A stretch of DNA of 64,000 bases, taken from Paracoccus albicereus (GTDB lineage Bacteria; Pseudomonadota; Alphaproteobacteria; Rhodobacterales; Rhodobacteraceae). The notes under the pieces are model-generated. The model made no database searches. It was not told where the DNA came from and saw only the letters and a list, made by a program, of their open reading frames with translations. Made by a program: the position numbers and the translations under genes. Below, in pieces: positions 35,946-44,245 of this stretch. The stretch's first letter is position 1. Every line of letters begins with the position of its first letter. The stretch spans positions 354,701 through 418,700 of the forward strand of contig NZ_JAKZEU010000003.1 in the NCBI RefSeq assembly GCF_024359525.1. Reading direction: 5' to 3'.

Positions 35946-36206
35946 GAAGGACTGCCCCATTCTTGTTCTGGTTTTGCGCGCGATTTAGCGCGCGCCCGAT
36001 CGCTCTTCAAACGCAAGAATGCGTGAAGCGGCAGGAATGCCACACCGATTTACCCACCCTGACCGGATTGACATGACTTTTGATTTGATCGCGCCGGGGA
36101 TCGGTCATAATCGCAACCCGTGAGGCAGCAAAAAGGCGCCGACGCCCGATTCTCGGCGAACGGCCCGACCATAGATCCGCGCATATCCGATCCAAGGACA
36201 GGCAAG
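35946..36206. other. divergent intergenic region, 261 bases
   Basis: The region lies between the CAP lipoprotein gene (leftward) and the Tat-exported L,D-transpeptidase gene (rightward). It contains a palindromic GCGCGC-gattta-GCGCGC element at 35976-35993, a TTGACA at about 36068 without a good -10 partner, and a TTTGAT...CATAAT pair near 36083-36110. None is convincing alone. Confidence 0.4.
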
Positions 36207-36866
36207 ATGAGCAAAGTCAATTTGAATCGCAGGGGCTTTCTTGCCTCTGCCGCCGCGATGGGTGCCGCAGGCCTTGCCCTGCCCGCCTTCGGCCAGGCCA
36301 TCGATCCCTACACCGGCCAACCGCTTTACGGCGCAGCGCCGGGCGCCGTGCCGGGTGCCACGCCAGATGCGGGCGCGGTGCAGTACGACGCGCAGCAGGA
36401 CAGCCGCCGGAACACGTCGTCCTTCGTCATGCACGACTGGCGGCCCTACTTCGATAATCTGACCAATGGGGCGATCCTGGTCGACATCACCTCGCGCTAC
36501 GTGACCTACTGGTCCGAGGACGGACAGACGGTCAAACGCTATCCCAGTTCGATCCCGGTGAGCGAGGACCTGACCAAGCGGGGCCGCACCGAGGTGATCC
36601 GCAAGGTCGAAGGGCCGAGCTGGTCGCCCACGCCCGAAATGAAGCAGCGCAATCCGGAATGGCCGGACTTCGTTCCGCCGGGTCCTGACAATCCGCTTGG
36701 CACGCATGCGCTGTATCTGTCGTGGCAGTACTACCGGATCCATGGCACGCACGACACGCGCAAGATTGGCCGCAAATCGTCGAACGGCTGCATCGGGCTC
36801 TACAATGAGCATATCGCGCAGCTGTTCCAATTGGCGAATGTCGGCACGCAGGTTCTGCTGATTTAG
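36207..36866 (+). CDS. Tat-exported L,D-transpeptidase (YkuD family)
   Basis: A 219-residue protein. Its N-terminus has a twin-arginine motif, NRRGFLASAAA, followed by a hydrophobic stretch, so export by Tat is likely. The YkuD catalytic motif is RKSSNGCIGLYNEHIAQL near residues 190-207, preceded by YRIHGTHDTRKIG. It probably makes 3-3 peptidoglycan crosslinks or links lipoproteins to the wall. Similar proteins are common in Rhodobacteraceae. ATG 36207 follows AAGGACAGGCAAG. Homology to the 34839 protein is limited to the catalytic domain. Confidence 0.88.
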   Translation: MSKVNLNRRGFLASAAAMGAAGLALPAFGQAIDPYTGQPLYGAAPGAVPGATPDAGAVQYDAQQDSRRNTSSFVMHDWRPYFDNLTNGAILVDITSRYVTYWSEDGQTVKRYPSSIPVSEDLTKRGRTEVIRKVEGPSWSPTPEMKQRNPEWPDFVPPGPDNPLGTHALYLSWQYYRIHGTHDTRKIGRKSSNGCIGLYNEHIAQLFQLANVGTQVLLI

Positions 36867-36875
36867 GACGGCGAA

Positions 36876-36899
36876 GGCCGCCCCGATTGCGGGGCGGCC
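36876..36899. terminator. GC-rich hairpin, probable bidirectional terminator
   Basis: GGCCGCCCCG and CGGGGCGGCC form a ten-base stem with a four-base loop, between two convergent genes. The T-run is weak (TCTCATT), so termination may be partly Rho-dependent. Confidence 0.6.
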
Positions 36900-36921
36900 T
36901 CTCATTCGACTCGATGTGTAA

Positions 36922-37473
36922 TCAATACCGCGTGCGAGAACGCTCGCGTGCCGGGAGATCGCCGGCTTCCTCGAACGCACCTGAAGGGGCCGTGTTGCGT
37001 TCGGTCTCTTCCAGGTTCTTCCCGCCCTGATCCGCCTCGGGGTCGTTCGGATGGATCGCGCCGCCATCTTCCTTCATCGACGATTCAGAATGGCTGTTCT
37101 CTTTCAGCTCCATCGCCTTTTCGGCGAGATCCTTCTGCGAGGTGCCGTCGTCGCTCGATGCGCGGCGGTCGCGTTCTTCGCTCGCGCGCGTCAGCGCCTG
37201 ATCGAGGTAGTCGAGCTTGGTCAGCGTGCCGCTGTTGCCGGAAGCGGCGGTGGCACCTGATGGCGCAGCCTTGCCCCGCGCCTCGCGCGCCTGACGGTCA
37301 CCCCGGTCACGCGCCTTGTTGCGGCGTGACCGCAAACGCGAGATCAGATCCGACAGATCGCGGTCCGACAACTTTCCCAGACCAGGCTGCCGGGCCTGAT
37401 CGGCCATCTGAAGCTCGTCCTGATCGAGAGCGCGCTTTTCCTCGGGGCCTGCGGGGCTGTCTGGCTTGGTCAT
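36922..37473 (-). CDS. hydrophilic, charged protein of unknown function
   Basis: A 183-residue protein I do not recognise. There is no signal peptide, no cysteine and no hydrophobic segment. A basic region with RLRSRRNKARDRGDRQARE lies near residues 45-63. An Ala/Ser/Gly linker at about 70-82 is followed by an acidic, Ser/Glu/Lys-rich tail. It looks mostly disordered and could bind nucleic acid or act in stress. AGGAGA before ATG 37473 fixes the start. It lies 103 bases past the hemH stop on the same strand. Confidence 0.7.
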   Translation of the reverse strand: MTKPDSPAGPEEKRALDQDELQMADQARQPGLGKLSDRDLSDLISRLRSRRNKARDRGDRQAREARGKAAPSGATAASGNSGTLTKLDYLDQALTRASEERDRRASSDDGTSQKDLAEKAMELKENSHSESSMKEDGGAIHPNDPEADQGGKNLEETERNTAPSGAFEEAGDLPARERSRTRY

Positions 37474-37576
37474 CGAAATCTCCTGCGTTGCACGCACAGG
37501 AAACGCAGCGCGCAAAGCGATGTTCCGACGAACGAACACCGGCCGCTAAACGGACACGTGAAGCACCGTTCCGAGC

Positions 37577-38626
37577 CTAGACCCAACCCCCAAGATTGTC
37601 GCGGATCACATTCATCATCACGTCGATATGGGCCGGGTCGTCGTTCAGGCACGGGATGTAGGTGAAGGTCTCGCCGCCAGCATGTTCGAAGCTTTCGCGG
37701 ATCTCGCCGTTGATCTCTTCCAGCGTCTCGATGCAATCGGCGGCAAAGGCGGGCGAGATCACCGCGATGTCGGTATGTCCCTGTCGCGCCAGATCGGCCA
37801 CGTGGTCGACGGTATAGGGTTTCAGCCATTCCTCTCGCCCGAAGACCGACTGGAAGGTCGTGTCGATCACGCCCTCGGGCCAGCCCAATCTTTCGCGCAG
37901 CAGCCGCGATGTCTTCTGACACTGGCAATGATAGGGATCGCCCTGCATCAGGTAGCGCTGCGGCATGCCGTGATAGCTCGCGACCAGCTTCGCGGGCACC
38001 TTGCCCTCCAGCTTGCGCTCGACCGAAGCCGCCAGCGCGTCGATGTAATCGGGCCTGTCGAAATAGGGCTCGGCGGTGCGGACGGCGGGCTGCCACGTCT
38101 GTTCCATCAGGGCCCGGAACAACTGGTCATTGGCGGTGGCAGAGGTGGCGCCTGCATATTGCGGATAAAGCGGCAGGAACACGATGCGCCGACACCCGGC
38201 CTTGACCATCCGGTCCAGCACCTCGGAGGTCGAGGGCTTGCCGTAGCGCATGCAGAAGTCGACCATCACCCGGTCGCCCCATTCCGCCTGAGCCTTTTCG
38301 CGAAGGGCCGCGGTCTGGTCGCGGGTGATCGTCATCAGCGGGCTTTCGCCCTTCTCTTCGTTCCAGATCGTCTTGTAGTTGGCACCGGAACTGAACGGGC
38401 GCTTGGTCAGGATGATCCCCTGCAGGATCGGCTGCCATTTCCAGCGCGGCAGGTCGATGACCCGGCGATCGGACAGGAATTCGTTCAGGTAGCGCCGCAT
38501 CGACCAGTAGTCCGTGCCTTCGGGCGTGCCGAGATTGGCGATCAGGATACCGGTCAGCGGGGTCTTCACCGTCGGATGGGCGGAGGGCTTAACCGAAGGA
38601 TTGTCGGCCTGTCTCAGGTCTTTCAT
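37577..38626 (-). CDS. hemH: ferrochelatase
   Basis: A 349-residue enzyme that inserts Fe2+ into protoporphyrin IX in the last step of heme synthesis. LIANLGTPEGTDYWSMRRYLNEFLSD starts the fold at about residue 28. The catalytic histidine is in VASYHGMPQRYL, and the CQCQKTSRLL segment and the TLEEINGEIRESFEHAGG block match proteobacterial HemH. The ATG at 38626 overlaps the methyltransferase stop by four bases. The first 25 residues are an extra Pro/Ser-rich extension. Confidence 0.95.
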   Translation of the reverse strand: MKDLRQADNPSVKPSAHPTVKTPLTGILIANLGTPEGTDYWSMRRYLNEFLSDRRVIDLPRWKWQPILQGIILTKRPFSSGANYKTIWNEEKGESPLMTITRDQTAALREKAQAEWGDRVMVDFCMRYGKPSTSEVLDRMVKAGCRRIVFLPLYPQYAGATSATANDQLFRALMEQTWQPAVRTAEPYFDRPDYIDALAASVERKLEGKVPAKLVASYHGMPQRYLMQGDPYHCQCQKTSRLLRERLGWPEGVIDTTFQSVFGREEWLKPYTVDHVADLARQGHTDIAVISPAFAADCIETLEEINGEIRESFEHAGGETFTYIPCLNDDPAHIDVMMNVIRDNLGGWV

Positions 38627-39462
38627 GGCGTCTTTCCGATCTGGTTCAGCGCATCGGCGAGCGCCATCTTGGCCGAGCCCGGGCGCAACGGCTTGGGCTG
38701 GCTGTCCGAAGGTGCCCAGCCGGTCAGGAAGGCAAGCTCGAAACTGGCTTGGATGCGCGCGGGTTCCGACGCGTCGGGGAAACGTTCGGCATAAAGCCCG
38801 GCCGCTCGTGCGAACACGGCGCGGTCGGTGGGTCGGCGAAGGCGTCCGGCAAGCGCGTTCTGCTCTCCCATCGCGCGCAGATCCTGCGCAAGGTGGATAA
38901 GATTGCGGTAGCTGGCCGGCACCGGCAGGATGTCGGCGACTGGCAGCGCCAAGGCCCCTCGCGCTAGAAGCCCGCCAAGATCGCGCAGATCGCCCATGGG
39001 CAGGACCCGCGGTGAAAGCCCGCCCGTGATCTCGCTTTCCGCCTGCGCCATCACGGCCCGAAGCTCGTGCAGCGTCTGTCCAGCAGGCAATATGGCGAGA
39101 AACAGACCGTCGGGACGCAGCGCACGGGCGCACTGGACGATCTGACCGACCGGATCATCGGCCCAGTGCAGGGCCATCGCGTGAACGACCAGATCCAGCG
39201 AACCGGGCGCAAGGACCAGTATGTCGTCATCGGCGATGCTGCGGGCGCCGGGCAGCAGTGCGGACCAGAGATCGGGAAAGCCGCTGACGACAGCGATATC
39301 GGTAAAGGTTCTGTTAATCTCCGCCAGCCTATCGTGGATCTCATCGGCAGCGATTCGATGAAGCACATCGGCCATCCCCGTGCGGACCGCCCGCATGCGG
39401 TGTCTGGCCAGCGCAGTGCGGTCGGTCAGGGCGGGTCGCGAGGCAGGCGAGGGACTTTGCAT
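38623..39462 (-). CDS. class I SAM-dependent methyltransferase (BioC/NDUFAF5-like)
   Basis: A 279-residue protein. The recognisable block is LVVHAMALHWADDPVGQIVQCARALRPDGLFLA, the HALHW-type signature of the SAM methyltransferase family that includes BioC and the mitochondrial complex I factor NDUFAF5. The glycine-rich SAM loop is poorly conserved, so activity is uncertain. In mitochondria the relative hydroxylates a complex I subunit. The ATG at 39462 overlaps the comF start codon. It is co-transcribed with hemH. Confidence 0.78.
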   Translation of the reverse strand: MQSPSPASRPALTDRTALARHRMRAVRTGMADVLHRIAADEIHDRLAEINRTFTDIAVVSGFPDLWSALLPGARSIADDDILVLAPGSLDLVVHAMALHWADDPVGQIVQCARALRPDGLFLAILPAGQTLHELRAVMAQAESEITGGLSPRVLPMGDLRDLGGLLARGALALPVADILPVPASYRNLIHLAQDLRAMGEQNALAGRLRRPTDRAVFARAAGLYAERFPDASEPARIQASFELAFLTGWAPSDSQPKPLRPGSAKMALADALNQIGKTP

Positions 39463-40228
39463 GGGGCTGCACCATAGGATCGTTCGAAGCGCGATGAAAG
39501 GCGCCTTGCGGATCGTGTATCCGCCACAATGCTTGGCCTGCGGCGGCGGCGTGGCCGAGGATGGTTCGCTATGTCCGGATTGCTGGCGCGAAACGGAATT
39601 CGTCACGCGACCGGCTTGCACCCGCTGCGGTGTGCCGTTGCCCGGCGACGGCTTGCATGAGGCTGAAAGTCATGCAGAGGGCGATCTGTGCGACGACTGC
39701 ATCTTGATCCCGAGGCCCTGGCAGCATGGCCGTGCAGCGATGGTCTATGCGGGAACGGCGCGGCGGCTGGTGCTGGCACTGAAGCACGGGGACCGCCCTG
39801 ATCTCGCTCCGCCGCTGGCGGCGTGGCTGGCACGCGCAGCCGCACCGCTGGTGCAGCCGGGGACGATCGTGGTGCCTGTGCCCGTGCATTGGCGACGGAT
39901 GCTGAAGCGCCGCTACAATCAGGCAGAGCTTCTGTCGCGGCACCTGGCGCTTCACCACGGTCTGCTTCACCTGCCTGACGCGCTGAAGCGCATCGCGGGT
40001 CGGCCCGGCCAAGATCATCGCAACCTGACCGAGCGGTTCGAGAACGTCGCCGGCACCATCGTTGCAAACCCGCGGCGCGCCGCCCTACTGCAAGACAAGT
40101 CGGTGCTTCTCGTCGATGACGTGATGGCGTCAGGCGCGACACTTGCAGCCTCGGCGGAGGCGCTGGCGCTGGCAGGTGCCGCGTCGGTTTCAGTCTGCGT
40201 GCTGGCAAGGGCGGCCAAGGATCACTAG
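39461..40228 (+). CDS. ComF family protein (double zinc ribbon phosphoribosyltransferase)
   Basis: A 255-residue protein. The N-terminal zinc ribbon has CLACGGG...CPDC and CTRCG...CDDC pairs at about residues 24-87. The C-terminal phosphoribosyltransferase-type domain has VPVPVHWRRMLKRRYNQAELL and VLLVDDVMASGAT. In naturally competent bacteria ComF aids DNA uptake or processing; elsewhere its role is unclear. GAGGGA eight bases upstream supports ATG 39461. No other competence gene is in the window. Confidence 0.86.
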   Translation: MGLHHRIVRSAMKGALRIVYPPQCLACGGGVAEDGSLCPDCWRETEFVTRPACTRCGVPLPGDGLHEAESHAEGDLCDDCILIPRPWQHGRAAMVYAGTARRLVLALKHGDRPDLAPPLAAWLARAAAPLVQPGTIVVPVPVHWRRMLKRRYNQAELLSRHLALHHGLLHLPDALKRIAGRPGQDHRNLTERFENVAGTIVANPRRAALLQDKSVLLVDDVMASGATLAASAEALALAGAASVSVCVLARAAKDH

Positions 40229-40261
40229 ATTGGTCGGGACCCGAACCATCAGGACCCTACC

Positions 40262-40525
40262 ATGCCAGAGATCGAGATTTACGCCACCCGCACCTGTCCG
40301 TTCTGCGTCGCCGCCCGCGCGCTTCTGGATCGCAAGTCCGCATCCTATTCCGTCATCGATGTCGGTGCCGACCCCGAGCGCCGGGCCGAGATGATGCAGC
40401 GCGCAGGTGGGCGCCGCACGGTGCCTCAGATCTTCATCGACGGGCACCATGTCGGCGGCAACGACGACCTGCAGGCGTTGGACCGCGCCGGCAAGCTCGA
40501 CCCGATGCTGCGCGCGGCGGGCTGA
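40262..40525 (+). CDS. grxC: glutaredoxin 3
   Basis: An 87-residue dithiol glutaredoxin reducing disulfides with glutathione. The active site CPFC is at residues 13-16 in TRTCPFCVAA, with the glutathione-binding RRTVPQIFIDGHHVGG segment near 60. The length and motifs are standard. It lies 33 bases after comF and six bases before the amidase gene on the same strand. Confidence 0.93.
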   Translation: MPEIEIYATRTCPFCVAARALLDRKSASYSVIDVGADPERRAEMMQRAGGRRTVPQIFIDGHHVGGNDDLQALDRAGKLDPMLRAAG

Positions 40526-40531
40526 GGGCGG

Positions 40532-41404
40532 ATGGCACCCGACGGCACGCTGCGCGCCGGGTTGATCCAGCTGAATGTCGGCGACGACCCGGCGGCGAAC
40601 CTGCAGGAAACGTCGCGCCTGATCCGTGAGGCGGCAGAGCAGGGAGCAAGCCTGATCCTGACGCCCGAGGTGACGAATATCCTGTCACCCGACCGGGCAC
40701 ATCAGGCGGCGATGCTGCACCACCAGGCGAATGATCCGACACTCGCCGCGCTCAGGAAAGAGGCTGCGGCGCTGGACGTCTGGCTGCTTGTCGGATCGTT
40801 GGCGCTGAAAGGCGACACGGCAGATGACAGCCGTTTCGTCAATCGCAGCTTCCTGATCCGCCCTGATGGGTCCGTCGCCGCGCATTACGACAAGATCCAC
40901 ATGTTCGACGTCGCGATTTCCGAAACCGAGACCTTTCGCGAAAGTGTCGCCTACCGTCCGGGTGCACATGCAGTGCTGGCGCCGGGTCCGGTGCCGATCG
41001 GGATGACGATCTGCTACGATGTCCGCTTTCCGACGCTTTACCGCGCGCTGGCCAAGGCGGGTGCGCGCATCCTGACGGTGCCGTCGGCCTTCAACCCGAC
41101 ATCCGGCGCGGCGCATTGGCACGTCCTGCTTCGCGCCCGCGCGATCGAGACCGGTTGCTTCGTTCTCGCGCCTGCGCAGACCGGCACGCATCCCTGCCCG
41201 GCCACCCCCGACAGGCGTCCGCGTGTCAGCTACGGCCACTCGCTGGCGGTCTCACCCTGGGGCGAAGTGCTGGCCGACGCGGGAGAGACGCCGGGAGTCA
41301 CCATCGTCGAGCTTGACCTGAACGCGGTCGAAAGGGCACGGTCCCGTATCCCCTCCATCGATCATGACCGGGACTTCGCCATGCCCGCGCCCGATGCCCA
41401 CTGA
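40532..41404 (+). CDS. carbon-nitrogen hydrolase (nitrilase superfamily, Nit-type amidase)
   Basis: A 290-residue enzyme with the Glu-Lys-Cys triad: Glu in LILTPEVTN near residue 50, Lys in AHYDKIHMFD near 120 and Cys in MTICYDVRFP near 160. The family includes omega-amidase and deaminated-glutathione amidase (Nit1), which removes damaged glutathione. Proximity to grxC makes the latter attractive, but the assignment is an inference. GAGGGCGG precedes the ATG. It overlaps marR by 11 bases. Confidence 0.87.
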   Translation: MAPDGTLRAGLIQLNVGDDPAANLQETSRLIREAAEQGASLILTPEVTNILSPDRAHQAAMLHHQANDPTLAALRKEAAALDVWLLVGSLALKGDTADDSRFVNRSFLIRPDGSVAAHYDKIHMFDVAISETETFRESVAYRPGAHAVLAPGPVPIGMTICYDVRFPTLYRALAKAGARILTVPSAFNPTSGAAHWHVLLRARAIETGCFVLAPAQTGTHPCPATPDRRPRVSYGHSLAVSPWGEVLADAGETPGVTIVELDLNAVERARSRIPSIDHDRDFAMPAPDAH

Positions 41405-41897
41405 CCGATCGTCCGACCGCGGCGCCACCGCGCTTCGCGACGGTGCGCGCGAGCGTGATCAGGGTGCGGACCGGCTTGCCGCCAGCCTGTTTTCCGAAGT
41501 CTTCATCGCCGACCAGCTGTCGCGCAGCCTGATTTCGCGCGCTTTGCCGCGAGGGATGCAGATCTCGCATTTCTCCGTGCTGAACCTTCTGGCCCATGTC
41601 GGCGAAGAGCGCACGCCAGCGCAACTGGCCGAGGCGTTCCATGTCACCCGTGGTGCGATGACCAACACGCTGTCGCGGCTGGAATGGGCGGGTCATGTCC
41701 ACATCCGGCCGGATTGGGACGACGCGCGACGCAAGTTCGTTTCGATCAGTCCGTCAGGGCGCGCAGCGCGCGAGGCCGCGATCGCCGCCTTCATGCCGCT
41801 GATCGGCGACGTGGTTCGCGACATCGGTGCCGACAGGGTCCGCGCCGCCCTGCCCGTCCTGCGCGAATTGCGCCGCAGGCTGGGAGGCGAGGGCTAG
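41394..41897 (+). CDS. MarR family transcriptional regulator
   Basis: A 167-residue protein with a MarR winged helix at about residues 50-130: [45 protein letters not shown], then the [13 protein letters not shown] wing. MarR proteins sense small molecules and repress nearby genes. The start could be 41364 or 41394; the latter shortens the overlap with the amidase gene and is preferred. Its targets may include the amidase, grxC or the convergent ubiG. It ends overlapping ubiG by four bases. Confidence 0.84.
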   Translation: MPTDRSSDRGATALRDGARERDQGADRLAASLFSEVFIADQLSRSLISRALPRGMQISHFSVLNLLAHVGEERTPAQLAEAFHVTRGAMTNTLSRLEWAGHVHIRPDWDDARRKFVSISPSGRAAREAAIAAFMPLIGDVVRDIGADRVRAALPVLRELRRRLGGEG

Positions 41898-42652
41898 CCG
41901 GCCCGACGCGCAGCCATCAGGTAGTTCACCGACAGGTCGCGATCGGACAGGCTCCAAGTCCAGCCCAGCGGATTGAACACCATCCCGCGTCGGTCGACCG
42001 AGACCAGACCTGCGCGGGCCATCATCGTGGCCAGTTCTTCGGGCGTGATGAACCGGCTCCATTCATGTGTGCCCCGTGGCAGCCAGCGCATCACCCATTC
42101 CGCGCCGACGATCGCGGCCGCAAAGCTTTTCGGAGTCCGGTTCAGGGTGGAGGCGATCAGCAGCCCGCCGGGCCGCAGCAATTCGGCGCAAGTGGCGATG
42201 AACTGAGCCGGGTCCGCGACATGCTCGACGATCTCGAGCGCCAGAACGACGTCGAACCGCTCGCCCGCCTCGGCCAGCGTCTCAGCAGCCACCGATCGGT
42301 AATCGATGTCCAGTCCATGTTGCGTCGCGTGGGCCTTGGCCACCGCAATGTTGCCCTCGGCCGCATCGGCACCCACCACCTCGGCACCCAGTCGCGCCAT
42401 CGGCTCGGTCACCAGCCCGCCGCCGCAGCCGATATCGAGAAGCCTGAGCCCCGTCAGCGGTTGCCGCTCGCGTCGGTCGCGCATGAACTCCGTGCCGATC
42501 TGCGTCACCATATAGTCAAGGCGCACCGGGTTCAGCATGTGCAGCGGCTTGAACTTGCCGTTCGGGTCCCACCATTCCGCGGCCATCGCCTCGAACTTGG
42601 CGATTTCGGCCGGGTCGACGCTTCCTGTATGAGCCGGTTGGGGTTTCTGCAT
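41894..42652 (-). CDS. ubiG: ubiquinone biosynthesis O-methyltransferase
   Basis: A 252-residue UbiG that performs both O-methylations in ubiquinone synthesis. The family start [26 protein letters not shown], the SAM loop [26 protein letters not shown] and the [13 protein letters not shown] stretch are all present. AAGGAGA nine bases upstream confirms ATG 42652. It is divergent from the proline iminopeptidase, 50 bases away. Confidence 0.95.
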   Translation of the reverse strand: MQKPQPAHTGSVDPAEIAKFEAMAAEWWDPNGKFKPLHMLNPVRLDYMVTQIGTEFMRDRRERQPLTGLRLLDIGCGGGLVTEPMARLGAEVVGADAAEGNIAVAKAHATQHGLDIDYRSVAAETLAEAGERFDVVLALEIVEHVADPAQFIATCAELLRPGGLLIASTLNRTPKSFAAAIVGAEWVMRWLPRGTHEWSRFITPEELATMMARAGLVSVDRRGMVFNPLGWTWSLSDRDLSVNYLMAARRAG

Positions 42653-42690
42653 GCGGTGCTCTCCTTCTGGCGGGGACGGCGCGGGTGATC

Positions 42691-42703
42691 TATACTGGGT
42701 CGA
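42691..42703 (+). promoter_or_regulatory. possible -10 box of a leaderless pip transcript
   Basis: TATACT at 42691-42696 lies six bases before the ATG at 42703, and no Shine-Dalgarno sequence precedes that ATG. If this is the -10 box, transcription would begin at or next to the start codon. No clear -35 box is seen. Confidence 0.3.
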
Positions 42704-43680
42704 TGGACAGATTGGCAGGACAAATCGGCGGACCGACGGGGCGGCTATACCCTGCGATCGAGCCGTTCGACCGCGCCATGATCGACCGCGACGGCGGCCA
42801 TTCGATCTACGTGGAACAATGCGGCAATCCCGATGGGCAGCCGGTAATCGTCCTGCATGGCGGACCGGGCGGCGGCTGCAGCCCCTACATGCGACGCTTT
42901 TTCGACCCGCGGTTCTACCGTATCGTGCTGTTCGATCAGCGCGGCTGCGGGCGGTCGCGCCCCTCGGCCTCGGTCGAGGCGAACACGACGGCAGATCTCG
43001 TCGGTGACATTCAGGCGATCCGCGAAAGGCTGGGACTTGGCCCGGCGATCCTGTTCGGGGGCAGCTGGGGCGCGACGCTGGCGCTCGCCTATGCCGAGGC
43101 CCATCCCGAAGGCACAACGGCCCTTGTCCTGCGCGGCGTCTTCATGGGCCGGCAGGAGGAACTGGACTGGTTCTACGGCGGCGGCGCGGCACGGTTCTTC
43201 CCCGATCTTTGGGCACGCTTCCTGAAACCCGTCCCCGAGGCCGAACGGAACGACCTCATCGCGGCCTATCACCGGCGGCTGTTTTCCGACGATCCCGACA
43301 TCCAACGTCGCTTCGCACTGCCCTGGCTATTGTGGGAGAACGCACTGGCAGGGCTGGAAGCCTCTCCCGCGACCCAGGCGCCACCGGAATACGCCCGCAC
43401 CTTCGCGCGGCTCGAATGTCATTATTTCCACAACCGCTGCTTTCTGGAAGAAGGCCAGCTTCTACAAGACCGCCACCGGATCGAGCATCTGCCCTGCGTG
43501 ATCGTCCAAGGCCGCTACGACATGGTCTGCCCGCCCGCAACAGCCTGGAGGCTGGCCGATGGATGGGACCGCTGCGAATTGCGACTGGTCCCGTCGTCGG
43601 GCCACGCACTCTCCGAACCCCGGATCGCGGCTGAATTGGTACGGACGATGGATCAGTTGGCTCGACGGGGGATAGGCTGA
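42703..43680 (+). CDS. pip: proline iminopeptidase
   Basis: A 325-residue alpha/beta hydrolase that cuts N-terminal proline from peptides. The oxyanion loop [10 protein letters not shown], nucleophile motif [13 protein letters not shown], the aspartate in [11 protein letters not shown] and the histidine in SSGHALSEP make up a complete catalytic machinery of peptidase family S33. A GTG at 42685 is a possible but weaker start. Its stop overlaps the tspO ATG by one base (TGATG), so tspO is translated with it. Confidence 0.93.
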   Translation: MDRLAGQIGGPTGRLYPAIEPFDRAMIDRDGGHSIYVEQCGNPDGQPVIVLHGGPGGGCSPYMRRFFDPRFYRIVLFDQRGCGRSRPSASVEANTTADLVGDIQAIRERLGLGPAILFGGSWGATLALAYAEAHPEGTTALVLRGVFMGRQEELDWFYGGGAARFFPDLWARFLKPVPEAERNDLIAAYHRRLFSDDPDIQRRFALPWLLWENALAGLEASPATQAPPEYARTFARLECHYFHNRCFLEEGQLLQDRHRIEHLPCVIVQGRYDMVCPPATAWRLADGWDRCELRLVPSSGHALSEPRIAAELVRTMDQLARRGIG

Positions 43681-44153
43681 TGCTTTCCATGATCTTCCTC
43701 ATCGCCTGTGGTGCTGCCGCTGCCACCGGGATCATCTTCAAGCCGGGCGCTTGGTATGACGGGTTGGAAAAGCCCTCGTTCACGCCGCCGAAACGGGTCT
43801 TTCCGGTCGCCTGGACAATGATCTACCTGCTGATCGCGATCGCAGGTGCGCGGCTGGCCGTGCTGCCGGGCTCGGCGATGGCGATGGCGCTGTGGGCGGC
43901 GCAGATCGCGTTGAACACCTTGTGGACACCGGTCTTTTTCGGCGCACATCGGATGGGGCTGGGCATGGGGGTGATGGCTGCCCTGTGGCTGGTCGTTGCC
44001 GCGCTGGTCGTCGCGGCCTTCCGGCTGGACGCCTGGGCCGGTCTGATGCTGCTTCCCTATCTTGCCTGGCTCTGTGTGGCGGCAGCGTTGAACTGGCGTA
44101 TCTGGCGCGACAATAGTCACCGCTTGCATTCGCCGGAAGCCGATTCTATATAG
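43680..44153 (+). CDS. tspO: TspO/MBR family tryptophan-rich sensory protein
   Basis: A 157-residue inner or outer membrane protein with five helices. Conserved points are [28 protein letters not shown] at about residues 24-51 and the C-terminal aromatic-rich helices. TspO binds tetrapyrroles and in Rhodobacter tunes pigment gene expression to oxygen. hemH lies 5 kb away in this window. The last codons contain the promoter of the rimP operon. Confidence 0.9.
   Translation: MLSMIFLIACGAAAATGIIFKPGAWYDGLEKPSFTPPKRVFPVAWTMIYLLIAIAGARLAVLPGSAMAMALWAAQIALNTLWTPVFFGAHRMGLGMGVMAALWLVVAALVVAAFRLDAWAGLMLLPYLAWLCVAAALNWRIWRDNSHRLHSPEADSI
44124..44152 (+). promoter_or_regulatory. predicted rimP-nusA-infB promoter
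   Basis: TTGCAT (44124-44129) and TATATA (44147-44152) are spaced by exactly 17 bases, a good sigma-70 match. It is inside the 3' end of tspO. The transcript would start near 44159 and carry a leader of about 87 bases. Confidence 0.7.
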
Positions 44154-44204
44154 CCGATCAACAGCGGAGCAGGCGTCCACACCCTGCCCACCGGACAAAG
44201 TCGC

Positions 44205-44229
44205 ACGGGCCGCTGACGGCCCGTTTTTT
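44205..44229 (+). terminator. terminator-like hairpin in the rimP leader (attenuator candidate)
   Basis: ACGGGCC pairs with GGCCCGT around a six-base loop, followed by six T. It lies downstream of the predicted operon promoter and 16 bases before the rimP start codon, so it would stop transcription before the operon unless overcome. It could also terminate tspO mRNA. NusA feedback at such a site is known in other bacteria. Confidence 0.75.
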
Positions 44230-44245
44230 CATTTCGAAGGGACCC

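Noticed and set aside
39461..40228. comF as evidence of natural competence.
   Set aside because: ComF homologues occur in many non-competent bacteria and no other competence gene is present here.
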